DNA from: Pseudomonadota bacterium
GTDB lineage: Bacteria; Pseudomonadota; Alphaproteobacteria; Rhizobiales; Xanthobacteraceae
Reading direction: 5' to 3'
Assembly: GCA_023422775.1 (NCBI GenBank)
Contig: JAFAGM010000091.1
Coordinates: forward strand, 1-64,000
Length of the DNA: 64,000 bases
The stretch's first letter is position 1; every line of letters starts with the position of its first letter. Below the pieces are notes generated by a model. That model made no database searches and was not told the origin of the DNA. It saw nothing but the letters and a program-made list of their open reading frames with translations. Position numbers and translations under genes: made by a program. Positions 36,128 through 44,712 of the stretch are shown here, one piece after another.

Positions 36128-37642
36128 ATGGTGAAGAGAGCTATTACGCTCGGCGGCGGTGGTCCGGCGGCCGGGCTGCATATCGGGGTTCTGGAAGCTT
36201 TTGAGTCACACCCGGATATCAAGTTTGACGTGTGGGCATTGTCCTGCATCGGCGCGTGGGTCGGCATCGTCTACAATCAATTCGACGATGACAAGGACAG
36301 GGCCGAACAGACCTATCAATTCTTCAAGAACGGCGTGTTTCGAGACGACGAAAGCTATGAGCGCTTTCCGATCAACACAGTGTTCGGCCCCGATTGGCGC
36401 GCCAACATGAAAGCTTTGAGCAGGTTCGTAACTGATTCCGACAACTACAAGGAATTCGTTTGGGATCCTTACCGAATGGTGGATTCATTTCAGGAATCCA
36501 TGTCGCTGATGCTCAATCGCATGAAGGACAGCGACGGGAAGAAGAAATACGAAAAACTGGACGAGGGAGACATCAATGGATGGATTCTCAATCACGGGAT
36601 GGCGCCGAATCCCTTCGTTCGCTATCTGACATCGATGATGTACTTGTCCAACGTCACCGGACTTTCAAGGATCAACTATCCGAACAGCGAATTCATGAAA
36701 CGAATCAAGTTCGAAAACCTGTACGACAGGAAGAGGGAGCACGACGACAAAGGGAAGGAACAGGAAAGAGCCAAGCCGCTTATTTTTCACAACGCATGGA
36801 ATCTTGACAGGAAGGAGCTTGCGCTGTTTTCAAATCGTGCCATGGACGACAAATTCTATCGGGGCTCCATCAATGCATCTACGTTGTGCGCATGTTCGGC
36901 TCTTCCCTTCATCGAGGAAACGGTAAAGATGAACGGCGATACCTACTGCGAAGGAGCCCTGGTCGACACCGTCAATTTCGAGAACCTGATCGACGAGGAT
37001 CCTGACGAGATTTGGGTGGTGCGGATTGTCGATTCGAAGCAAGTCCGCAAGCCGGAAAATCTTCACGATGCTCTCGCGAATCTCTGCCAGCTGTTTGCTG
37101 CAACCGTCGGCGAGGATGACGTCAAGTTGTTCAAATATCATGTCCGGTATGACAAACCCGCACCGGGGAGAAAGCCCTGGACAGGCACGATCGTCGAGAT
37201 TCACGTGCCGGCGGGCATTGATTTCAAGTGGAATCACAGCAACCTGGACAAGGGGCGGAGGCTGGGAAGAAGGGCAGCGGAGGACGCCATCGCCGCGTAC
37301 CATGCCAGGGATAAAACGCCCTTTGCCGAGGACGAAAGAGTTCGAGTCATAAACGAGAAGAAAGTCGACAGAAGGGGGCGACATATCGATAGGGAACGGC
37401 TGGCCATTGCCATTGCCCAGGCGAAAGGAACGGGCGATCCGAAGCTTTGGTTGCAGAGAATGGAATCGCGGGTCGATGCCGGGTCTGGAAAACAAGTCGA
37501 GCGGGACGAGACAGGCAAATATCCGAGAGGATCGATTCCGTTCCCCGAATTCGCCCTGCGCTATTCCAAGGTAAAGCTCATCTACGAACAACTTGGATCG
37601 CCGGACGCGGATTTGAGCCTGCTGTCGCTCGCATCACCGTAA
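36128..37642 (+). CDS. Patatin-like protein with Cys at the nucleophile position, candidate encapsulin cargo
   Basis: A 504-aa protein. It opens with the patatin oxyanion-hole loop AITLGGGGPAAGLHIGVLEA (residues 5-24). The nucleophile elbow of patatins (G-x-S-x-G) aligns with LSCIG at 38-42, so Cys40 stands where Ser should be; Ser39 is beside it. The second catalytic motif (D-G-G/A) appears as YCEGALVDTVNF with Glu275 in place of Asp. Phospholipase activity is therefore uncertain: a thiol esterase, an acyltransferase or a non-catalytic fold are options. The middle (80-230) and the last 140 residues are specific to this protein. The C terminus, SPDADLSLLSLASP, is compatible with a short hydrophobic cargo-loading tail. 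The ATG at 36128 follows GGAGG; GC content is lower than in neighbours. The 3' end overlaps the convergent cyclase gene. Confidence 0.82.
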   Translation: MVKRAITLGGGGPAAGLHIGVLEAFESHPDIKFDVWALSCIGAWVGIVYNQFDDDKDRAEQTYQFFKNGVFRDDESYERFPINTVFGPDWRANMKALSRFVTDSDNYKEFVWDPYRMVDSFQESMSLMLNRMKDSDGKKKYEKLDEGDINGWILNHGMAPNPFVRYLTSMMYLSNVTGLSRINYPNSEFMKRIKFENLYDRKREHDDKGKEQERAKPLIFHNAWNLDRKELALFSNRAMDDKFYRGSINASTLCACSALPFIEETVKMNGDTYCEGALVDTVNFENLIDEDPDEIWVVRIVDSKQVRKPENLHDALANLCQLFAATVGEDDVKLFKYHVRYDKPAPGRKPWTGTIVEIHVPAGIDFKWNHSNLDKGRRLGRRAAEDAIAAYHARDKTPFAEDERVRVINEKKVDRRGRHIDRERLAIAIAQAKGTGDPKLWLQRMESRVDAGSGKQVERDETGKYPRGSIPFPEFALRYSKVKLIYEQLGSPDADLSLLSLASP

Positions 37643-40600
37643 CCGGTCGAGCAGGGCCCTCGCCTGCTTCAGATCCGGCGTGTCAAAACCCTCGGTGAAC
37701 GAGGCGTAGATCGGTGCGAGGAAATTGCGCGCTTCCTCGCGCCTGCCGTTGTCGATCCACAGCGCGGCCCGGTCCGTCGCCGCCCGGAGTTCGAGCGTTC
37801 TGGCGTGCTGGCTTCTTGCCGTGCTCAATGCCCGGTCGAGCAGCGCTTGCGCCTCGGCTTCGACGCCTTCGCCGCCGCGGGCGGCCAGCACCCGGGCCTT
37901 GAGCCGATACAATTCGGCTTCCAGAATTCGTTCGCTGTTGCGGCTGGTTGCCACAAGACCGTGCTCGATCAGTTCCAGCGCGGCCTCGTAGTCGCGACCG
38001 TTCAACAATGGCGGGCACAACAGCACGTCGATCGCAGTGGTGGTCACCTGATAGCCGGCGCTGCGATATTCGTCCAGCGTTGCCCGGATGTCGGCGAGTG
38101 CGCTGGGTGAAGGATCGAGCGACGCGACGGATATGCCCCGAATGGCCCGCGCCAGGCGCCATTGCCGGAATCCATGCTCCTCCGACAGCGCGATGCAGCG
38201 CTCGGCATGACCTTGCGCGATCAGAAACTCGCCGCGAAGGGCGTGCAGAAGGCATGCATAGTAGCAGGCATAGGCCTGCGAATGCGGATGACTGATGGCA
38301 TCGGCGCGCCGAATGGCAGCGTCCATGCGCACGATTGCCGTATCGGCCTGGCCGAGCAGCCAGAGCGCCCATGACATCAGCGCCAGGTCGGCCACGCCGG
38401 CATCCTGGCCGGCCGAACGCGCCGCCAGCCTGTGCTCCTCGCTGCTCGCCTCGAACGCTTCGTAGGCGCGTTCGATCACCTCACGCGCACCGGTGAGTTG
38501 TCCCATGAAGAGGCGGATCATCCCCTGCCCGCGCATCGCATTGAGCAGGGCCGATCGATCGTCGCGCGCTTCGGCGAGCCGGATCAGAACCGCGATCGTT
38601 TCCTCGGCCAGCGGCAGCTCACCGCGCATCACGCTTGCGGTGGTCAGCCAGAACATCACCTGGTGTTGCTCGGGAGGGTCTGCCAGACGCGCGCACAGCT
38701 CGCGCGCACGCGTGAATGTTGCCATCGACTTGTTCGAAGCAGGCCCCTGGGTAGCGATCAGACAGGGCCCGAGCGCGAATTGAAGGTCAAGTTCCGACCT
38801 GTCCTTCCGCGTGCTGTCGGGCAGATGGCCCAGGGCCTCGATACCTCGTTGCAGATGCGCGATGGCCTCGAGATTGGCCGAGCGCATGGCGGCTTTCCTG
38901 CCGGCCTGCAGCCAATAGGTCACCGCCTTCTGGAACAGTCCGGCCTCCGTCAGATGGTGCGCGAGAGTTTCCGGTTGCGTCTCCGCGATCTCCGGAAACC
39001 GTTGCTCGAAGGCGTCCGCGATCGTGGCGTGCAGCGCGGCGCGTCGGCTCTTCAGCAGCCCCGAATAGGCAGCGTCGCGCACCAGCGCGTGCTTGAAGCT
39101 ATAGACCGCCTGGGGAATCTGGCCCCGGCGGAATATCAACTCCGAGCGAACCAGTTGGTCGAGCGCATCCTCAAGCCGCTCCCTTGGCAATCCGGCCACG
39201 GTGCTCAGCAGTTCGTAGGAGAACTCGCGGCCCACCACGGCCCCGATCTGGGCCACCTCCCTCACCGGGGCCAGCCGATCGAGCCTCGCCATCAGCGATG
39301 CATGCAACGTCGTCGGAATCGCCATCGAGGGCAGAGGACGGTTGAGGACGTAGTGATCGTCCTGCTCGTGCAACAGCCCGGTTTCGAGCACCGTCTTGGT
39401 CAATTCCTCCACGAACAGGGGCACGCCATCGGTGCGGGCGAGAATCTCGTCCATCACCTCTTCCGGCAGCGCTTTGCCGGCCGTGACGCGCTCGATCAGC
39501 GCCGCGCCGTTGCGTCGGCTCAACCGCGTCAGCGAGATCGTCGTCACATGCGCATGACCCGGCCAGGGCGGCGTGAATTCCGGCCGCGCCGTCATGAGCA
39601 TCAGCACCGGAAGCCGCGATAGCTGCTCCAGGGCCATCGTGAGCAGTTCGAGCGAAGTGGGATCGGCCCAATGGACATCCTCGACAATGGCGAACAGTGG
39701 CTGTCGCGCCGCAAGGCCACTGAACTGAGCCAGGAACGCCGCCAACGTCACCTCCTTGCGCTTCTGGGGGCTGAGTTCCGGCACGCGGTAGCGGTCGCTG
39801 GGCGGTATCGAGAGCAGGTTGGCCAGAGGCACCACCACGCGGTCGGCATCGGCGCCGGACCGCGCGAGCATCGCCTCGAGCTTGGCGAACTTCTCCTCCG
39901 GCAGGTCGCTCCGCTCGAACCGCGCAGCCCGTTCGAGCTGGCGGATGAACGGATACAGCGCACTGTTGGTGTGATGCGCCGAGCAGAACTGGCGTATCGT
40001 GATGTGCGGTTCGCTCTCGAGCCGCTCGTCAAGCGCGAGCGCAATGTGCGATTTGCCGATACCGGGCTCGCCGGTGAGCATGACCGCGCAGCCTTCGCCA
40101 AGCCTGGCGTGTTGCCAGCGCCGCAGCAACATCTCGATTTCCTCGTCGCGCCCGATCGGCGCCGCCAGCCGGGTCTTGTGCTGCGCCTCGAAACGGCTTT
40201 CCACTTCGGTCGTCGCCAGCACCTGCCAGGCCGGTATCGGCTCCGCCCATCCCTTGAGCGCGACGGGTCCGAGACTGCGGAATTCGAAATGCCCGTCGGT
40301 GAGGCGGTGCGTACTCTCGGAAATCAGGACGGTCCCGGGATTGGCGAACGCCTGCAGGCGCGACGCCAGGTTCGGCGTCTCGCCAATGACCGTCTGCTCC
40401 TGAGCCGAGCCTTCGCCGGTCAGGTCGCCGACGACCACCAGCCCGGTAGCGATGCCGACGCGAACCTGCAGTTCGGTGGCGGGGTTTGTCTTGAGCCTCG
40501 GCACGGCATCGACCAGCGCCAGCCCGGCGCGGGTCGCCTGTTCGGCATCATCCTCGTGCGCCTGGGGATAGCCGAAATAGGCGAGCACGCCATCACCCAT

Positions 40601-40990
40601 GTATCGCGCGATGACGCCCTCGTTCTGGGCAACGATCCTCGCGACGCAGCTGTGATAGATGCCCATGACGGTCCGCAGGTCTTCCAGATCGAGGCGCGCC
40701 GAAAGCGCCGACGAGCCGACCAGATCGCAAAACATGACTGTAAGTTGACGCCGCCCGGCGGTGTCTGCCGGCGCCGGCCTGGCGGCCGTTTGAAGTGTCC
40801 GCGGAAGCTCGCCCTGAAGTTCTGCGATCGCGCGCATGATCCTGCGGCGATGCCCGAGCAGGACGCCCAGGTCTTTCAGATCCTGCTCCGTGAGATCTCG
40901 AACGACCGAGAGGTCGATGGCGTTCTCACGGAATCGCTCGGCATACTCGCCCAGGCCGAACGATGCTAGCCACTCTGCGATACCCGTCAT
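37634..40990 (-). CDS. SAM domain / class III cyclase / ATPase / TPR regulator
   Basis: An 1118-aa cytosolic multidomain protein. Residues 1-60 form a SAM domain (WLASFGLGEYAERFRENAID). A class III nucleotide cyclase domain follows at about 80-260, with metal Asps in LTVMFCDLVGSSALSARL and GVIARYMGDGVLAYFGYPQA. An AAA/STAND-type ATPase comes next (Walker A LTGEPGIGKSHIAL, about 304; Walker B LFAIVEDVHWADPTSLELL, about 436). The C-terminal half is helical with TPR-like repeats (AIAHLQRGIEALGHLPD onwards). This is a signal-responsive cyclase architecture frequent in Bradyrhizobium; the signal is unknown. Its stop codon overlaps the patatin stop by 9 bases on the other strand. Confidence 0.9.
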   Translation of the reverse strand: MTGIAEWLASFGLGEYAERFRENAIDLSVVRDLTEQDLKDLGVLLGHRRRIMRAIAELQGELPRTLQTAARPAPADTAGRRQLTVMFCDLVGSSALSARLDLEDLRTVMGIYHSCVARIVAQNEGVIARYMGDGVLAYFGYPQAHEDDAEQATRAGLALVDAVPRLKTNPATELQVRVGIATGLVVVGDLTGEGSAQEQTVIGETPNLASRLQAFANPGTVLISESTHRLTDGHFEFRSLGPVALKGWAEPIPAWQVLATTEVESRFEAQHKTRLAAPIGRDEEIEMLLRRWQHARLGEGCAVMLTGEPGIGKSHIALALDERLESEPHITIRQFCSAHHTNSALYPFIRQLERAARFERSDLPEEKFAKLEAMLARSGADADRVVVPLANLLSIPPSDRYRVPELSPQKRKEVTLAAFLAQFSGLAARQPLFAIVEDVHWADPTSLELLTMALEQLSRLPVLMLMTARPEFTPPWPGHAHVTTISLTRLSRRNGAALIERVTAGKALPEEVMDEILARTDGVPLFVEELTKTVLETGLLHEQDDHYVLNRPLPSMAIPTTLHASLMARLDRLAPVREVAQIGAVVGREFSYELLSTVAGLPRERLEDALDQLVRSELIFRRGQIPQAVYSFKHALVRDAAYSGLLKSRRAALHATIADAFEQRFPEIAETQPETLAHHLTEAGLFQKAVTYWLQAGRKAAMRSANLEAIAHLQRGIEALGHLPDSTRKDRSELDLQFALGPCLIATQGPASNKSMATFTRARELCARLADPPEQHQVMFWLTTASVMRGELPLAEETIAVLIRLAEARDDRSALLNAMRGQGMIRLFMGQLTGAREVIERAYEAFEASSEEHRLAARSAGQDAGVADLALMSWALWLLGQADTAIVRMDAAIRRADAISHPHSQAYACYYACLLHALRGEFLIAQGHAERCIALSEEHGFRQWRLARAIRGISVASLDPSPSALADIRATLDEYRSAGYQVTTTAIDVLLCPPLLNGRDYEAALELIEHGLVATSRNSERILEAELYRLKARVLAARGGEGVEAEAQALLDRALSTARSQHARTLELRAATDRAALWIDNGRREEARNFLAPIYASFTEGFDTPDLKQARALLDRLR

Positions 40991-41243
40991 GGCTCACCTG
41001 CGGGCTGACGCGACGAGCATAGCACATTGAAGGCATGCGTCGTGATCCAAAGAAACCCGCAGCGGTCGGCCGGCTTCGCAACCCTTCCGTCAGCGTACAG
41101 TGCAAGCGTCGCGATCGCTCACCGCTTGCGCGATCAGGAAGCGAGTACCACACGACGCTGGTCACCGGAGCAGACAGGACAAGAAAAACAGGATGCCCAG
41201 AGTGGAAGGTAACGTCGAACCGGCTCGGACTTTTCCGGAAGGC

Positions 41244-41319
41244 TGGTGCCGCAAACAGGACTCGAACCTGTGACCCCGTCATTACGAATGACGTGCTCTA
41301 CCAACTGAGCTATTGCGGC
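41244..41319 (-). tRNA. tRNA-Thr (anticodon CGT)
   Basis: On the minus strand the cloverleaf has acceptor GCCGCAA/TTGCGGC, D arm GCTC-AGTTGGTA-GAGC, anticodon stem CGTCA/TGACG with loop TTCGTAA (anticodon CGT, reads ACG) and T arm ACAGG-TTCGAGT-CCTGT. CCA is encoded (TGG at 41244-41246 on the plus strand). Nothing else is seen in the roughly 250 bp between it and the cyclase gene. Confidence 0.94.
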
Positions 41320-41412
41320 GGACCAAACGCAGCGTCCGGGCTGAGCCGGAAACGCCCGCACCTGATATCGGGGACGGTCCCGGTTGGCAAGAAAAACGCG
41401 GTCGTTGAAAAC

Positions 41413-43236
41413 CTAGTTGCTGCCCCAGCGTGACAAAAATCCCCGCCAGCCGCCGGCCTGGGCCTTGGGCGGGCCGATTTGTTCCGCGAATTCGTCCGTT
41501 GCGCCATCCTCATCGACCCCGGGATCGTCCGGCGCCCGGATTATCGGGATTACCGCCGGAATCGGCGCCGGAACGGCCTTTGGAATGTCCTGCCGGGACC
41601 GGAACAACGGTGCCGGGCGGCTTGGGGCTGGTTCGGCCGGCGGCGGCGCTGCCGGGGTGGCGGCTTCGGCGGGAGACGGTTCGGCGGAGGACGTCTCCGC
41701 GGGCGCCGGCTCGGCAGCGGCCGCTGACGGTGGCGAATTGTCCTGCTCGGCGGCGGGCACAGGGACAGCAACGGCGGGTCCCACCGAAACGGCAGGTGCA
41801 GGGGCGGGGGCTGCGACGGGCGCCGCGGCGACGGCAGGCGGGGCCGGCTCAACCACGACAGGCGCCGGCGGCTCGAGCACGACCGACTTGTGCGGCGTCG
41901 CCAGCATGGCTTCCTCGAACGGAGATGATTCGATCGCATCGCCCCTGTCGGACGGCAGTGCTGCGACCGGCGTCTGCCACTGGAAGGCGTCCAGCCGCCC
42001 TGTTACCGGCGACACCGGCCGCCAGCGATCGCTGACATAGCCGTCCGCGGTCCAGGCCGGATCGTGCAGCGCGCGCACCGCGCGCAAGGTCCACGCCCGC
42101 GCGCGGCCGGAATCGCCATGCTCGGTACGCTCGATCTCCGCCATCAGCATCGCCACCCGCTGCGTCGGCTGGGCGACGAACGGCGCCAGCGCCTCGCGCG
42201 CGACGGTGAATTCGGACGCGTCGATCGCGGCGCGCGCAATCGCCAGCGCGCCCTCGATGTGGCCCGGCGCCTTGGCGGCAAGCGTCTGCACCCGCACCAG
42301 CCGCTGGCGCGCGGCGTCGCCGAGCTTCACATGCGCATAGGCGTCGGCAAGATCGGGATGCGGCTGCGCCAGCCATGCCGTCTCGACGATACGCATCGAG
42401 CGCCGCACCTGGTGCGCCTCGCTTTCGAACTTGCTCGCGAGCACCGCGGCCGGCACCAGCGTCGGCGCCAGCTTGATCGCTTCCGTCACGCTTGCGCGCG
42501 ACAGGTCGCGATCGACCTTTTCGAGCTCCAGGGCGCGTGCGGTCAGGAGCACGCCGCGCTGCCGTCGATAGGTCGCCTTGTCGATCAGCCCGGCGGATTG
42601 ATTGTTGTCGAGGATTCGCAGGGCGCCGGCCCAGTCGCCCTTGGCGCAGCAGAACCCGAGCACGGCGTGCGACGCCCATGAGGACGAGGGCGACAGCTTC
42701 AGCGCTTCCTCGGCGGCCATGACGGCGGCGACCGGGTCATCGGCGCGCTGCGCCTCGATGAACAGGCCGCGCAGGCCCAACAGCCGCGTATCCTCGCGTT
42801 CGGCCATGGCGTGAAAGGCGCGCTGCGCGGCCTCGCGATCGCCGTCGAGCTGCGCCGACTGCGCATGCAGCAACAGCGCCAGCGGATCGTTCGCGGCATG
42901 TTTGCGCGCCACCTCGGCATGCATGCGCGCGGCGGTGGAATCGCCGTGCCCGATCGCGAGCAAACCTTGCGTGACCGCATTCCGGCCGCGGGCCTGACGC
43001 CGCTCGCGGCGGCCGCGCCGCAGACGTTCCGGCGTGCGCCAAAACGAGCGCAGGATCGACCACAGCATGATCGCCGCAACGACGGTGATGCCGAGCGCCA
43101 GCACGAATACCGGCAGCGTGGTCTGGACGCGCCAGCCGCCCCACGACAGCACGACATCGCCGGTCTGCTCGGCGACCCATGCCGCGCCCTCGGCTCCCAG
43201 CGCGATCAAAAGCAGAAACAGAATGATCCGGATCAT
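41413..43236 (-). CDS. hemY: HemY-like TPR membrane protein
   Basis: A 607-aa inner-membrane protein. Two N-terminal helices (about residues 3-20 and 42-64) flank a short periplasmic loop, and the HemY_N domain leads into TPR-like repeats (about 90-400: AVTQGLLAIGHGDSTAARMH, AAVMAAEEALKLSPSSSWAS and so on). The last 180 residues are low-complexity Pro/Ala/Glu, ending in GGWRGFLSRWGSN. Bacterial HemY of this type is linked to late heme biosynthesis by gene order; it is unrelated to the oxidase of the same name. It lies 8 bp after the mitofilin-like gene and so is probably in one transcript with it and hemD. Confidence 0.88.
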   Translation of the reverse strand: MIRIILFLLLIALGAEGAAWVAEQTGDVVLSWGGWRVQTTLPVFVLALGITVVAAIMLWSILRSFWRTPERLRRGRRERRQARGRNAVTQGLLAIGHGDSTAARMHAEVARKHAANDPLALLLHAQSAQLDGDREAAQRAFHAMAEREDTRLLGLRGLFIEAQRADDPVAAVMAAEEALKLSPSSSWASHAVLGFCCAKGDWAGALRILDNNQSAGLIDKATYRRQRGVLLTARALELEKVDRDLSRASVTEAIKLAPTLVPAAVLASKFESEAHQVRRSMRIVETAWLAQPHPDLADAYAHVKLGDAARQRLVRVQTLAAKAPGHIEGALAIARAAIDASEFTVAREALAPFVAQPTQRVAMLMAEIERTEHGDSGRARAWTLRAVRALHDPAWTADGYVSDRWRPVSPVTGRLDAFQWQTPVAALPSDRGDAIESSPFEEAMLATPHKSVVLEPPAPVVVEPAPPAVAAAPVAAPAPAPAVSVGPAVAVPVPAAEQDNSPPSAAAAEPAPAETSSAEPSPAEAATPAAPPPAEPAPSRPAPLFRSRQDIPKAVPAPIPAVIPIIRAPDDPGVDEDGATDEFAEQIGPPKAQAGGWRGFLSRWGSN

Positions 43237-43244
43237 CGAAAGCC

Positions 43245-44477
43245 CTACTGCGCCGGTTTGCCGAGCGCCGTCATGGCGTCCGCGGCGAATTGACGGGATG
43301 CGGCGAGCGCGGCGTCGCGCGCATCCGCTCTTTCGAGCCAGCCTTGCGCAGCAGCCCGGTCTTCGGGCGAGAGCGTCATCAATTCGCGCCGCGCCTCATT
43401 GAAATCGTTGCGCACCGCCGCTGCGGTGACCCGCGCCACCACGGCGCCGCGATCGGTACCGGCGGTGTCGGAGCGCTCGATCTTGACCAGTTTCGCCGCA
43501 CCGGCCTGCAAGCGCTCGACGATGCCCGAGCCCGTCGTCGCGGGATCCTGCTGCGCGGGCGGCGTGAGCTTTGGCACCAGCGCCAGCAATTCCCTGCTCA
43601 GCCTGTTGGCGTTCGGCACGCCGTTCTCCGCGAATTGATCGAGCGGCTGCAAGGCGTCGGGACTGGGCGCCAGCGCTTTTGCCGTCGAAAGCGCTGCCGG
43701 ATAGGGATCGCCAGTCCGGACCAGCACGTCGAGCAGCGCCGCCGCCACCACGCGGCGCAGCGGCATATCATCGGCAGGCTTGGCGTCGATCGCCTTGCTG
43801 TCGGCAAGCTTGCTGCCCTGCTGCGCGATCTCGGCGCCCTGCGCCCGCATTTGGCTTTCGGCCTTCGCAAGGCGTTCGCTGAACGCGGCGAGATCCGGCG
43901 AGGCGGTGCCGTCGCCGCGCGGCGCCGATTTCACCTCGTCGAGCGCGGAGGCGAGCTTCTCGTTCTGGGCGCGCGCGGCTGCGAGTTCGGTACGCAACGC
44001 GGCAACTGATTTCTCCAGGGTCTCGGCGCGCGCGGCCGCTGCGGGATCGGGCACGACCTTGCCGGCCTTCGATTCAAGTCCGACGATTCGCGCGGAGAGA
44101 CCATCCACGGTGGCGACGAGTTGGGGCGTCGATGGCGCGGACGCGGGCTGGACCGGAGGCCAGCCCAGCATCCAGCCGACACCGATCACCAGCGCGGCCG
44201 CGACTGCGCCGGAGACCGGGGCGACGATCCAGGGAGAAACCGGCCTGGATTCGGACGGAGTGACAGGCGGAGAAGCAGTTTCGGCCGGCCGCTCGTCCGC
44301 TGGCGACACGGGCGGCGCCTCGGCCTCAAGCGCGGGCTCAGGCCCGGATGGCGCTTCGGCGGAACTCTGCGGCTCGTCAGACACGACCTTCGCCTCGAGA
44401 TCGATGGTCGGCGCCGCGCGCTTCGGCCGCTCCGAGGCGGGCGGCGATCCAGTGTCTTCGGGCCTGTCATCGACCAT
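43245..44477 (-). CDS. Mitofilin/Mic60-like membrane protein (COG4223)
   Basis: A 410-aa protein with an acidic/Pro-rich N-terminal part (1-80), one membrane helix (VAPVSGAVAAALVIGVGWML, about 87-106) and a coiled-coil-like stretch (about 125-225, e.g. ARAETLEKSVAALRTELAAA). The conserved C-terminal mitofilin-like domain contains RRVVAAALLDVLVRTGDPYP and ends NEARRELMTLSPEDRAAAQG onward. Alphaproteobacterial members are ancestral relatives of mitochondrial Mic60 and shape internal or envelope membranes; they sit between hemD and hemY, as here. It should be inserted in the inner membrane with most of its mass in the periplasm. Confidence 0.88.
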   Translation of the reverse strand: MVDDRPEDTGSPPASERPKRAAPTIDLEAKVVSDEPQSSAEAPSGPEPALEAEAPPVSPADERPAETASPPVTPSESRPVSPWIVAPVSGAVAAALVIGVGWMLGWPPVQPASAPSTPQLVATVDGLSARIVGLESKAGKVVPDPAAAARAETLEKSVAALRTELAAARAQNEKLASALDEVKSAPRGDGTASPDLAAFSERLAKAESQMRAQGAEIAQQGSKLADSKAIDAKPADDMPLRRVVAAALLDVLVRTGDPYPAALSTAKALAPSPDALQPLDQFAENGVPNANRLSRELLALVPKLTPPAQQDPATTGSGIVERLQAGAAKLVKIERSDTAGTDRGAVVARVTAAAVRNDFNEARRELMTLSPEDRAAAQGWLERADARDAALAASRQFAADAMTALGKPAQ

Positions 44478-44533
44478 TACGGCGGTTCCCTTGAATGTCA
44501 GATGCCGGAAGTTAGCAGAAAGCGCGACTTAGA

Positions 44534-44572
44534 ACATGATCCGGAAATGGGGGCACCGATTTTCCGGTCATT
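44534..44572. repeat. Dispersed palindromic repeat, GATCCGGAAAT...GATTTTCCGG family, copy 3
   Basis: ACATGATCCGGAAATGGGGG followed by CACCGATTTTCCGGTCAT. It is a diverged copy of the palindromes at 4469 and 15039, located between hemD and the mitofilin-like gene. Confidence 0.6.
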
Positions 44573-44611
44573 CGGGTTCAGACTTAAAGATTAGAGGCCT
44601 TGAAGACTTTT

Positions 44612-44712
44612 GAAGTTCTAAGGACTTGGACTTTTAAGGGCTTGGACTTCAAGGGCTTGGACTTTAAGGACTCGCACTTGAGGACTTGCCTTGAAGGACG
44701 CGCATTCAAGAA
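44612..44712. repeat. Degenerate tandem repeat of about 15 bp directly after hemD
   Basis: Successive units begin AAGGACTTGGACTTTT, AAGGGCTTGGACTTC, AAGGGCTTGGACTTT, AAGGACTCGCACTTG, AGGACTTGCCTTG, AAGGACGCGCATTC. The first three are nearly identical and the others decay towards the hemD stop codon. GC content is well below the surrounding DNA. Confidence 0.75.
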
